DNA of 64,000 nt, taken from Aplidium turbinatum. Lineage: Eukaryota; Chordata; Ascidiacea; Aplousobranchia; Polyclinidae. This document shows, piece after piece, positions 47,561 through 58,798 of this stretch. Every line of letters begins with the position of its first letter. Positions within the stretch are counted from its first letter, which is position 1. The position numbers and the translations under genes are program-made. Under the pieces are notes generated by a model. It made no database searches. It saw only the letters and a list, made by a program, of their open reading frames with translations, and was not told where the DNA came from. The DNA is taken from contig OU964934.1 of assembly GCA_918807975.1 (NCBI GenBank), positions 1,984,001-2,048,000 of the forward strand, written 5' to 3'.

Positions 47561-49666
47561 TAGGGTGGGTCAAAAAAATTTTTTTCTTCCAAAACATGGC
47601 GGCAACCCCTTCAGATTATGAGGTTGGTCCTAGAAACTCCCCAAAAAAATTTGAGCAGGTTTGTTTAAGTATTCGCCAAGCAATGGCCTTTTGAAATTTT
47701 TAGTATGGGCCATATGGGAAAACGTATGGTAAAAAAAAAATTTTTTTTTGGGGGGGTTTTTAAGTGATTTTTTTTATCTCTATGCCCTTGCTAACATCTA
47801 AAATAATCACTTCTGACTGAAATCACCACATATCTGGTATCGATCGATGTTTAAAAGATACAAGAAAAGTTTAATTTGATCAAAAATAGTAGCAATATTA
47901 TGCCTATTTTTGTAAGCGCAATCTTAGTTGAAAGCCTGAACACCGCGTCAAGGTGTCGCCCATCATCCAGGTTTCTCTTATTTGCTGTTAGATCAGGCAA
48001 ACGAAACTGAACTAAGCTCCTAATACGTCAATAATTACATCTTGGAGGATGACAATGTGGCTTTTTTGAAATCTGGATAATCGCGCCTTGCCCTTTCTAC
48101 GCAATGAAGAATTACATTTCTTTCTTCTGCATCATGGGTTAAAATCCCTTTGTACTCTTCCATAATTCTCACTTCTCGGTCTGCCACATCGTTTTCAACT
48201 TGTCTTTGATACTCTTTATCACTTTTTCCAATCTTCTATAATTCTGAAACTCCGGCCATCTGTCTACTGCATACTTCAAGAAACCAATGTCTCCCATACT
48301 GAATTGCAGCCTATGAAACAATAAAGCAGATCTTGCACCAACAAATTCATGCAATTTTGTGTCTACAGAGACCGAAGGAAACACTGGCTTTTGTGGAGCC
48401 AAATGAACATCATGATTTTTTTGTTAGTTGTGTGGATGTCAACACCTATTTACGCATTGAAGATGCTGTTGTTGCGAAACCAACTAGACTTGGAGCCACA
48501 CATTTTGCAAGGTCTTCAACAATTCGGAAAATTTGTTGCTATTTTTTATGCTCCTTATTGGTTCCAGTGTCCCATTGCTTCTGAAGCGGCTGTCAATGAT
48601 TTACCTTTTTATTAGAAAATGATGGAGTATACCTTTGTAACTGAATTTTCAGGAATTGCAAATGTCGCCGTACAAGCCTTCACGGGTCACATGTGGTATT
48701 TGACAGGAGAGCTGGTGACATTCGCTTTATGCTCACTCAGCTTTCCACAGAGGATAAAGAAATAGTTGCTTTGCTTACAAGCTGTATCACAACTACCACA
48801 AAAATCATGGTGTTCATTTGGCTCCACAAAAGCCAGTGTTTCCTTCGGTCTCTGCTGACACAAAATTGCATGAATTTGTTGGTGCAAGATCTGCTTTATT
48901 GTTTCATAGGCTGCAATTCAGTATGGGAGACATAATCAGACATTGGTTTCTTGAAGTATGCAGTAGAAAGATGGCCGGAGTTTCAGAATTATAAAAGGTT
49001 GGAAAAAGTGATAAAGAATATCAAAGACAAGTTGTAAACGATGTGGCAGACCGAGAAGTGAGAATTATGGAAGAGTACAAAGGGATTTTAACCCATGATG
49101 CAGATGAAAGAAATGTAATTCTTCATTGCGTAGAAAGGGCAAGGCGCGATTATCCAGATTTCAAAAAAGCCACATTGTCATCCTTCAAGATGTAATTATT
49201 GACGTATTGGGAGTTTAGTTCAGTTTCGTTTGCCTGATCTAACAGCAAATAAGAGAAACCTGGATGATGGGAGACACCTTGACGCGGTGTTCAGGCTTTC
49301 AACTAAGATTGCCCTTACAACAATAGGCATAATATTGCTACTATTTTTGATCCAATTAAACTTTTCTTGTATCTTTTAAACATCGATCGATACCAGATAT
49401 GTGGTGATTTCAGTCAGAAATGATTGTTTTAGATGCTAGCAATGGCATAGAAATAAAAAAATCACTTAAAAACCCCCCCAAAAAAAATTTTTTTTTTTAC
49501 CATACGTTTTCCCATATGGCCCATACTGAAAATTTTAAAGGGCCATTGCTTGGCGAATACTTGAACAAACCTGCTCAAATTTTTTTTGGGGAGTTTCTAG
49601 GACCAACCTCATAATCTGAAGGGGTTGCCGCCATGTTTTGGAAAAAAAATTTTTTGACCCACCCTA
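47561..49666. mobile_element. hAT-type element made largely of one giant inverted repeat
   Basis: The termini TAGGGTGGGTCAAAAAAA face each other. The exact 8-bp duplication ATGTGCAG (47553-47560 and 49667-49674) fits the hAT pattern nTnnnnAn. The arms, about 47561-48436 and 48790-49666, are near-complementary for almost 900 bp. The middle 350 bp is unique and carries part of a protein remnant that continues into the right arm. Confidence 0.85.
48420..49075 (+). pseudogene. remnant of an uncharacterised transposon protein
   Basis: Plus-strand pieces read FVAIFYAPYWFQCPIASEAA, MMEYTFVTEFSGIANVAVQA, HMWYLTGELVTFALCS and, further right, KLHEFVGARSALLFHRLQFS and RWPEFQNY. I recall this order from multi-copy uncharacterised invertebrate proteins, not from a named transposase. 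The C-terminal part is mirrored on the minus strand of the left arm (48169-48402). Several frame changes are present. Confidence 0.5.
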
Positions 49667-49904
49667 ATGTGCAGTACGCACAGCTCATGGTCGAGGACAA
49701 TGGCGCATTGTATCCAACCCTCCATACGAGGAAGGAACAAAATGATGATGAAAATGTAAAAATCCGGGTATATCAGTTATCCGGATTGTAAAATTTATTG
49801 ATATCTGAACTAACCCTAGTCACAATGAACCGCTTCAAGGGTTTCTCTTTCAACTGCGAATTTCTAAGGAAAACAAGCGGAGCGTTGTATACAACGTCAC
49901 ATAC

Positions 49905-52900
49905 CTGCAGCTGTGGCAAATGAAACCAGCATGTCTGCTTCATTGTGGGGGATAATCATGTTCATCGACTCACTATCCGGACCAGTATCGGAGGGAGGAA
50001 GCGAACCTGTATGAAACTCAACTTTAAAGGAAATTTACATTGTGAATTATTTCATCCATCTGGCGCTTAATGGAAGGAATGATCAAACTACCAATAACGA
50101 CTTGTAGATGATATACTTCTCCTACGAGACATACGGCATCGATAATCCCCTATCATTTCAGAACAACAAAGAACAAGCAGCAATCCCAATTGACCTCACC
50201 TGCAGTTGCTTGATCCCCGGCCGGTGCTGATGTGGCGGTGCCAGTGAAGTTATCTACCATGAAGACGTACAATGTGTTTGAGAAGTCGAAAGAAAATTTA
50301 AAGATGCATAATTGCATATCGTCACACTTCCGTATCCACTTTCTTGCAAATAGTTCAAACGTACACTAGTATACAACGTGGGCACTCCAAACTCTATACT
50401 TCAACTATCTTTACCTTTCCTGCAGAACTGAAAGAAGAAGAGTTTTGGTTTCCCCTTCAAGTCCGGGCATGCGTTTGCAGTAAATCGAGAGATGACATCT
50501 TTCACGAAAACTATCTTCTTTTCAACGTCAAAGAAACAATCTTCACGGTTTTCTACAGAACATCCTCATTACCAGCACAATCGCTTCGTTGTGGCATAAT
50601 GCGGAATCGTTTTGCTGCTGCTTTTGTAGTGCTGTTTGTTTGCAACGCAATCCTGTATGGCTTTTAAAATATTATGACAATTTGCTTGGGTCGCAAGATT
50701 TTCCGAACTGAGTTTGTTTTTAAAATGGGTCGCCTTAAAAACGAGTTGGGAACCACTGGTATAAGCCATGTTTTCACGTCACATTCCACCTGAAAAGGAA
50801 ACTAAGCCTTGTTTAAGCAATTGGCTTTTTCGTTTATGCCACAAGATAATGCACGGCAGGAAATAGTTATTTATTCACCTCTCGACCCATGCGAACCGAT
50901 AAAGACGAGACTGATAGAGCAGGATTTGTTTCCTTCTGCCGTTGTAAACTCGCGAAGGATTTGTTCAATTTCCTGAAACGCATACAAAGAAAGTCACTAC
51001 CTCAAACACAACTCAACTGTTAAATGGAACGGGCATCATAACCAGGAACGGTCCTAACTGATCCAAAACAGATCAACCTTTCATCGTAGCTAGGACTGAT
51101 TACTTCAGATTCAAGGAAAATTACTTTTACACCATTCAATTTTTGCTGCTGGCGCAAACATGTACAGAACGACAAAGTAAACATACAAAACTTGACACCA
51201 ACAAAAGGGAAAGATGGGAAAACCCAAAAGTTTAAAATATACATCGATAAAACAGTGTTACCAATATCTTAAAATTGCACAGCCACCAAACCTAGGAGAT
51301 AGAAAAAAATAAAACTTTTTTGTAAAAATAGTCCAATTAACACTTGCAAGTGCAAAAACTTTCAAAAAAAAATTCAAGACTTTACTACTTTCCCTTTTAC
51401 TTCACTATTTTCCAACCTCAACCTTCAATATGGGGAAAGTGGTGTAAATTGGACCCTCGTGTAAAATGGACCCCGGCTGATTTGAGACTAATAGCGGTAG
51501 GTGACGTCACGAATATCACGTGACATGGAAGAGGTTAGCAAGACCACGTGGTAGCAGTTGCGTTTGATCTCATTTCTTTTGTGGCGTAGTTACGAAAACG
51601 CAAGTAAACTATTAGGGGTGCTTGATCTTATCTTGGTTCATGCGTTATTTCGATATAATCGAAGGCCAGAGGCAGGTAGGAAAATAATTTTAACGTTTCG
51701 AGACAACTACAACATTCACAGATACTGTACCATGACAGTATTAGACTCTCAGTTTGAGATGTTGGTGACGAGCCTGAAAGAAATTTTAGCTTAGGGTTGT
51801 GTAAAATGGACCCCGATAAAATGTGTAATTTGGACCCAGGGGTCCAAATTACACGTGGAGGCAGATAACATGAACTATTTTCTTGGGGTATTAAACTTTA
51901 GGTATGTTAGCAGATATATATCTGTAACAGATGTATCTGTAACAGATATCAGCCTTCTACCAAAGCAATTCCGATGTGTAAATCCTGATACTAAACGGCG
52001 AAAATCATCAAAAGCCACAATTTTGACAAGTTCTCCTCATAAAAACACTCTGAAAACAAGAGATAGTGATATGACAATTGCAACACCTAAAAGGAAAAGA
52101 GGCGGTGCAAAAACTGAAAAAACTGAACAAAAACTGCAAAAACTGAACAGAAGAGGGGAAGAAAAACAGACAACAAACAAAATTCCATCTGCCTGGTGTG
52201 TGGAGATTCCACAAATGAAGACTGGATTCAGTGTAAAAAATGCAAGGAATGGGCCCATGAAGCGTGTGCTGATATTCGAGATTCCAAGTAGGCTAGCCTA
52301 TTAATTACTGTGACAACTGTTCATAAATGTGTGTTTCTGTTTTTGTAACAAAAACTTGTGCATGAGATGTTCTATTTTTGTGAGTTATCGATGGGTCCAG
52401 TTTGCACAATCACACTGTATAAATTGGACCCCTTATTTGAAAAAGATGAAATTGACTATTTACCTGCAAGTGCCATTGAATTAGAAACTTATAGAGTGAT
52501 GTTAGGTGCTATCCGAATAAAATTGTATATTAAGTTGTATGTTTTGGCCAGGTATGGAAGGGGTCCATTTTACCCAAACGTTGTGTAAATTGGACCCTCA
52601 CATGAAAAATTTAAATTTGGCAGTGCTACCTGCAGTTTAAATGATTTAAGCCCGATACTTCGTTATGTTGTACCTTTCATGTATGTAAATTAACAAGTGA
52701 AGTTTGGAAGAAATCGATCAAGGACTTTCGTTATTATCACAGATTTTGCTTAAGGGGTCCAAATTACACGAGTTTCCCCTATACAATGTAAGTTATACGT
52801 CAAAAATGCCAAAATTAGCAAACGCCCAATTCTATGCATGACTTTCGTTCCTTCATTTATAAATTCATCAAAGTGATGGCCTTTATAGTTTTGGCTGCTT

Positions 52901-53243
52901 TTAAAATTTAAACAATGCGGTGCTGTACGAGGTAAACTATCAAATTGTTGCGCCTTCCACGGTCGCGAACTTTAAGGGGTTGACAATACAAAGCTCTCTA
53001 ATGTCTGTAGGTGACAGAATACAAGCAACTACAAACTAACACTATTTAGCGTCCAACCTCAAGCACACTTACCGTCTTCTTTTTGTTTTCATAAAACTGA
53101 ACTTGAAACCCTAAATACTGAAGGACATCCATTAGCTTTGGGGTATCCACCTCTGCGCCCTTTCGTTTATTACGAGAATCGCTGAACGCGATGTTGTTGA
53201 TGATGAGCGCCCGACCAGAGTTTCGCGGCTTTATAGGGTACAC
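49905..53243 (-). CDS. caspase-like cysteine protease gene, five exons, atypical active site
   Basis: Exons on the minus strand: 53073-53243, 50879-50972, 50415-50552, 50200-50253 and 49905-50006. All introns are GT..AG and all phases join. The protein has VYPIKPRNSGRALIINN and RKGAEVDTPKLMDVLQYLGF (start of the large subunit), IGSHGSRE with the catalytic His (codon near 50889-50891), CPDLKGKPKLFFFQFCRKD with the catalytic Cys (codon 50422-50424), a linker rich in Thr/Ser/Asp, and IIPHNEADMLVSFATAA leading into the small subunit. The usual QACxG is QFCRK: the Cys stays but Ala and Gly are changed. No prodomain was found upstream. The small subunit beyond 49905 is not clearly followed; a one-base loss or a missing exon is possible. 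It may be a decoy or modified caspase, or a decaying gene. Confidence 0.82.
51430..52781. mobile_element. pogo-like element in a caspase intron
   Basis: The inverted ends are TGGGGAAAGTGGTGTAAATT and, from the right, TAGGGGAAACTCGTGTAATT, with TA at both flanks. A motif close to GTGTAAATTGGACCC occurs about nine times in both orientations, at the ends and inside. A pogo-type transposase tail is present within. It lies between the first and second recognised caspase exons. Confidence 0.75.
51855..52291 (+). pseudogene. C-terminal remnant of a pogo-like (DDE_1) transposase
   Basis: A Lys/Thr/Ser-rich stretch (SLLPKQFRCVNPDTKRRKSS, ATPKRKRGGAKTEK) is followed, after a frame change near 52190, by VCGDSTNEDWIQCKKCKEWA and HEACADI. 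This Cys/His pattern is the zinc-finger-like end seen in many invertebrate pogo/Jerky-type transposases. The catalytic domain is absent. Confidence 0.6.
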
Positions 53244-53262
53244 CTGGAAGCAGTTCAAACTA

Positions 53263-53543
53263 CAGGGTAAACAGAAAGTCTTTGGACTTTTTTTCATTTT
53301 AATGATTAAACATATTGAATGCATTTATATGTCTTTTAATATGCTAAATATCTTGCTAAACTCTCTAAAATTTGGCCAAAGACATAAATGTGAGCAACAC
53401 TTCAATGAGAACCATTGTGGAAAAGGATCTTCAGTTATTCCTAGTATTGTAAGCTCTCATTGTGATATCTTTTTGATGAAATTTTATTAATTTTCATTAA
53501 TAAATCGTTTATAAGTTGGTCCAAGGACTTTCTGTTTACCCTT
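53263..53543. mobile_element. Tc1-like MITE, 281 bp
   Basis: The ends CAGGGTAAACAGAAAGTC and its near complement face each other, flanked by TA (53261-53262 and 53544-53545). It sits just upstream of the first recognised caspase exon, 20 bp from its acceptor. Non-coding. Confidence 0.75.
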
Positions 53544-53935
53544 TATGTATAGTCAAAGTAGTCAGGACCAAAAAAGGTTGTTCCCGTGGCGAGGAGTCAC
53601 CTCAAGCCAGAAACCACAACATGACCGGTTGGCTAACCAAATCCTGGCACTCATATCCAACGCGAGGCCATACAAGTTGGTGAATTACTATTATTTGTTT
53701 GATGGTGTTGGACATGGCGTACTACATACCGGCCAAGACAACGAACAATGGGATTGTTAAAACTGGGAGCAGATAGTACGTAGATAGATACTACATAGAC
53801 GATTAGATGTACTACTACATACAATCAACTTGTCAATGAATTACCAAGATGATCGAAACGTGATCACGACGACGATGAAGACATGTAGGCTATTTGTTCC
53901 TAGTACCGTTCATATCTTATTGGTTTGAATCATAG

Positions 53936-54574
53936 CATGGCCTTTAGAGTTACGGCTAGCTATGTCACATTTTGTGAGAAATTTCTAAAAAGCCTACTTT
54001 TGTTTTCTTGATCTCTTCAAATGTAAAGAACTGTAGTGTGTGAGTGTTGAGGTTACTAACAGTTTGGGAAACTTTTTGCAGTTGTTTTGGCTCGATGACA
54101 CTACAAACGAAAATGGTAAAACTTCATGCACAACCAGCACCAATAGAGCTCTGCAAACTCGAAAAAACCTCAACACTATAATGCAAAACAGTTAATCGTA
54201 CGTGATCAAATGGAAATTTCAAAAGTGTTGGACGTAAATTTCAAATTTTTACTAGAGGTTCTACAATATTCTGTTGTATCCTAAACCCAAAACTAACGTT
54301 GGATTTAATAAAAAGCCGATTACCTCCCCTCCCCCTACTGTTAGTGCAGATTCATTAAAAATTGATGTGCTATATAATTCATCAAACTGATGTCGTGTAA
54401 TCAAATTTAAGTGATGCATAACAAAACTAAAACAACCACAACAAGTTTCCCGAACTGTTAGCACATAGTTAATTAGCATCCTTTTACTTTTAAAAAGATC
54501 AAGAAAACAAAAGTAGGTCTTTTAGAAATTGCCCACAAAATGTGACATAGCCAGCCGTAACTCTAAAGACCATG
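53936..54574. mobile_element. MITE related to the P-type transposon
   Basis: About 85-bp inverted ends begin CATGGCCTTTAGAGTTACGG and share GCTATGTCACAT with the 44708-47021 element. The target duplication is not clear. No coding sequence. Confidence 0.65.
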
Positions 54575-55269
54575 ATCGAAGTAAACAAAAAGGTAGCTAC
54601 TGGATGATTGCTTGTGTAATAGGCTATTTTTTGCTACATTATTTTTCACGCATAGCGTCACATGAAAAAGAAATAAGCCGCGTTGGCTAGTTTTTATGTG
54701 GGAAATAACTTGGAAAGGCGCAATAGCGCAGCATTCTATCAAATTGATTAGCTCCGCAGAGAACAAAATTTGCACGACAAAACATTCTCACGTGACTGCC
54801 TTTGAACATTATAAAACGGCAATAATACATTTATTTTCTTCATGATTTGTTCATAAAGGACTTGTATGCAATATTTAACTTAAATTGTTAAAAAGGGCGC
54901 ACATTTAAATTTTGCCATGGGCGCCATTTTGCATAGGTACGCCACTCGTAGCAGTAGGCTACCGTGTCCGAGGTTAGGCCTATGTTATTTTAAAGAAATA
55001 CAAATAAATAAACAAACTGTTCACTCGGTTGTGCAGAACTGTGCACTCGTCAGTAACAAAATAATTATCCCTGGCTAGCGGACATTCGAAAAAAAACAAT
55101 TAGCCTGGAAATTAATTTTTATTTTTGAAATTAAAATAATTTGTTTGTTCATCAACTAATTCCACAAGTTGTACCAAACTGAAAGAATAACGCAACAAAC
55201 ACCACGATAAATATTCAAAATGTAATAGCCTACTTTTGCAATTCTACTTTTGTGGCCTACGCCTCAGCG
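54575..55269. other. non-coding stretch
   Basis: Only short chance frames; nothing recognised. Confidence 0.35.
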
Positions 55270-55720
55270 AATATGAAGACTTTTCGGCAACGTTATTCAT
55301 AACAATCACTCACTGAGAACGACATAAGCATTGACGCTCGAGCTGAAATGCAACAGCCCGCCGCATTATGAAGTCTGTTCGGCAGCGTGATTCATGATCA
55401 CTCACCGGGGACGACATGGGCATTGACGCTCGAGCTGAAATCCAACAGCGCGCCGCGTATGAAGCATTTTTTGGCGGCGTATATTATTGCGCGTCCCGAT
55501 GTATGAGGGTACGACATCGGGGGTACGACATCGGCAGGGGACGACATCGTCGCCACCCTGGTTGGATAGGGGTGGCGCCGATATCGTCCCTTGCCGATAT
55601 TGTCCCACCGATATCGTCCCCTCATTTATCGGTATGCGCAATTATTTACGCCGCCAGAAAAAGCGTCACATGCGGCGGGCTGTTGGATTTCAGCTGGAGC
55701 GTTAATGCTCAGGTGTACCA
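55270..55720. repeat. CpG-rich palindrome with a duplicated arm
   Basis: From about 55415 the sequence runs GCTCGAGCTGAAATCCAACA, then GACGACATCGG motifs, and mirrors itself around 55560 to end near 55700. A second copy of the left arm precedes it at about 55320-55400. Open frames on both strands here are by-products of the palindrome. Confidence 0.75.
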
Positions 55721-55850
55721 ACGACGACGTTTCCTTTTGTTGGTTTTATTCCAGCAAACTATTGGTAGGTAACTTTATCATTGCTGTTGTTTTCCGACAA
55801 AGAAAAATAAATTTTATTCGACTACATTTCCAAAATGAAAGTTGATCACT

Positions 55851-55933
55851 CATTATGATTTTTTTCAGATGCTTGCTATTGTAACTGTCTCCGCTGCCAG
55901 TTACAATAGCAAGCATCAGAAAAAAAACATAAT
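55851..55933. repeat. near-perfect hairpin, 36-bp stem
   Basis: CAGATGCTTGCTATTGTAAC and its complement are separated by a 10-base loop (TCTCCGCTGC). Poly-T and poly-A extend the stem. This is tighter than usual for a microRNA precursor and may be a tiny foldback element or a source of small RNA. Confidence 0.8.
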
Positions 55934-57132
55934 GGTTGCTAGGCTGGGTTAATCATTTTGTTTGTGATGAGAGCACAGTATAGGCTTACTGCACCACCAA
56001 GTAGGCTATAGGCTATAAATTTGTTTACTTTCATTTAATTGTGTGTCTGAAACCTGGTCTGAAAATACGCTATCGTGTAATAAGCCAAATACAAAAAAGT
56101 ATGCTTTGAATGATGATCAAGACATGAAAATGGCCCAGCCTAGTCTAAGCTACCGGTAGGCTACTAGGCCTAAGGCTGGGCTATATCCCTGATAGCGTGT
56201 ACATTTGTACAAACAATCTTTTCTGTAAAGCCACACCAAATTCACAAATCAAACATCCAAATAGGCTACACTAAGTTTTTCTTTTCAAATTATAACAAAT
56301 CCAGTTTTATATAAAATAAATCCTAAATTACAGGCCTACCGAAAAATCAAGCTAATTACGTCTGCTTGGTGTTGGTCTGCATTGAGGTAAGTTAAAAAGC
56401 AGATTAGTTTTGGCATAAAAGATTAATTGCTGTTGTTTAAATGTGCAAATTGGTGCGAATGAAATGGCCCTTCAGGTAAGCTATTAAGTGCATCTCCAAA
56501 TAAAAACACTGTCACACAGTTGGTGGTTTGGCTTTTTGATAGCCACACTACGTTGCCCAGACAATAGGCCTACAAACGGTCACCCATAGCGCAGTGAAAT
56601 TCGGATATCACACTTTGAAGCAGTGGCGGCCAATGGTGTAGCTACCCATTGGATCTTGTTGATAAATCCAGGAGCGGCATTGTTAGATTTTCAACAGGTC
56701 CTTGAAAGGCCTGCCTTTCGTTTTACCGCATTACTCCCGTTAATTTATGTATTCGCCACCTAGCGTCGTTTTCCCTTCATTGTTATGTTATCGCTGATTT
56801 GCAAATGGCAACACTCACCACGAGATTGTGTGTAGAACTTTCCAGACGTTTTCGTTTTTGCTGCTACTAGTTTGCCAGCTAGCCGAACTTGTTAGCTACT
56901 GTGGTCTGTGACTGAAAATTGATTGAGTGATGTTTATGCTTTGTTAGCTGCTTCTCTGTTATGTATTTCTACAGGACTTAAGTTTGACAACTGCTATGGT
57001 AGCCTAATATTTACGTGTAGGTTGAATTCCATATTTGCAGCTTGTTATCTCTCAAAGTTCAACTTACTTGTGATGTAATAATGTTTTTTGTAACTGAATG
57101 TTGACTTTCTACCGTGAACAAACGTAACGTAT
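55934..57132. other. non-coding stretch
   Basis: No gene seen. Dense TAGGCTA/TAGGCCTA motifs occur around 55980-56190. A lone hAT-like terminus (CAGTGGCGGCCAATGG) occurs near 56623. Confidence 0.35.
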
Positions 57133-57140
57133 CTCTGATG

Positions 57141-58072
57141 CAAGGATGCCAGAGCTTGGTTTTTCCACCTAGATCTGGGTTTTTTTGACCACATCTGGGT
57201 TTTAAGTTTTTTTTTCTCAAATTGAGGTAAATCTAGGTTTTTTTGGTTTTTAACTTTGTACAGAGCTTGCACGGTAATAAGGCACTGGGATCCTCGATAA
57301 ATGGCCCACACTGCAACACAAAAATGATAAGCTAATGTTTTTTGCATCAGCTACTGCAGTCATTGAGGTACAGGATGCTGAAGAAATGATCCAACTTTAT
57401 GAAAATGTGGATGACTAAAAATTGGAGTAGTACAACTATTTGTGTGACTGAACATTTATTTATTGTGAATTTGAGTTATTCTTCTCAACATTATGTTCAA
57501 ATGAAAAAGGCTAAGCAGGGTTTATTGTTAAGAACCAAGTTACCGTAGTTGTACCGTACCCCCAAACTGTAAGCACTAAGCAGGCATGATGATTCTCCTC
57601 AGCCGCAGTCTACAACTCACACAGCAAAAAGTTAGTTCAAAAGTCAAAACTAACCTTAATGGCTAGCCTATACACTCGTACATCTAGTCAGTTTTAGAAA
57701 TTTTGGTAACGTTTTACCATAAAGGCGATTTTGAACCATAATCTTTGCTGTGAGCCCATATAGGCCTGCCAAGCTCTTGTTTTTGTATATAGTTATATTC
57801 CATATATATTATCTACCGTACCATACCAACATAAGCAATAAGCATGTAGGCTATATGGTATAATTATATACCGGTACACGTGTTACTATTTGTAGCTTTC
57901 TCAATTCTGAGGCTTCTGTAGCCTATAATGATTTAAAATGGTGCTAAAAGCACACACAGGTTTTTTTAACCGCTTTACTATATATTTTTTGGACCTGGGT
58001 TTTTTTTGCCTCATCTGGGTTTTTTTTAGCACACAATCTAGGTTTATTGGCAATTTGTCGCTGGCATCCCTG
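57141..58072. mobile_element. hAT-type MITE with exact 8-bp duplication
   Basis: The ends are CAAGGATGCCAGAG and, from the right, CAGGGATGCCAGCG. CTCTGATG flanks both sides (57133-57140 and 58073-58080). CTGGGTTTTTTT motifs crowd both ends. Non-coding. Confidence 0.8.
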
Positions 58073-58798
58073 CTCTGATGTGCGTAAATTGCTGTTAGGC
58101 TAATACTTCAAACTTAAATATTGCAGAGTCAATCACTATAGAATCCTTCGCGTGCAAGTGCATCATTTGGTTTACTGATCCCGGTGATACTACCGGTACG
58201 TTTATTATTCTGAATTGTATGATTGATTGATTTGTGTCGTGAATTGTGGATTCATGTTTACTACTGAATTATTGACTTAATAATTTGTCAGCCTAATGGA
58301 AATTAATTCTCGTAAACCGATCTTAACTAGGCCATGTGAACTGCCACGTTTCTTTGTTTTCTAATGACCTTTGACCTAGCGTATCCTAATGGTTGTACGG
58401 TACGTACTACTTGTGAAAGGTAACATCGCGAATTTATTTATTCAGTGCGTCATTGGCCAACCTGTGGAACTTGTGTACCGTACAGTGGATTGAAAACTGT
58501 TAGTCAACAAATTTGGTACGTTTATCAGTTCGACTGTTATGCTTGCTGAATTGTGACTAGTGTCTTATGTTGTGTTATTTCTTGACAGAAAAACCGTATA
58601 AACTTCATTGCTGCGAAGCAGTCATTGGAAACCGAGTGATTTCTTCAAGTTGGCGTGCTTTAACAGTGCTCAGTCCTGCCGGGTGGATTAGGAAAATCGT
58701 GACGTCACCGGCGCAATTAACTACCGCACCTGTTGTGTTCGCGTCGCACACAACAGGCATGTTGCTGGAGGGTGGCAAAATGTGATAATGTTTTAAAC

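Larger units (their letters stand above)
47185..49790 (+). mobile_element. LINE 3' end (RTE-like) interrupted by a hAT element
   Basis: The coding tail shows LLYNSETWTMSQKMEKR, FELWTYRQMLKISW, LKYFGHTIRQN and GKRNKGRPRMIW up to 47560. After the hAT element it resumes with RTAHGRGQWRIVSNPPYEEG and a stop, then a TGATGATGA tail. With one copy of ATGTGCAG removed, the reading is continuous, so the LINE frame was still open when the hAT element arrived. The 5' side is truncated near 47185. Similar TATCCGG-bearing sequence lies on both sides and may be the LINE target duplication. Confidence 0.85.

Noticed and set aside
53545-53760. Prodomain exon of the caspase gene
   Set aside because: Possible donor sites exist on the minus strand, but no CARD, DED or death-fold pattern can be read; the plus-strand frame there is also unrecognised.
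55398-55772. Overlapping frames of 75-118 residues on both strands
   Set aside because: By-products of the palindrome; the two strands encode nearly the same peptide.
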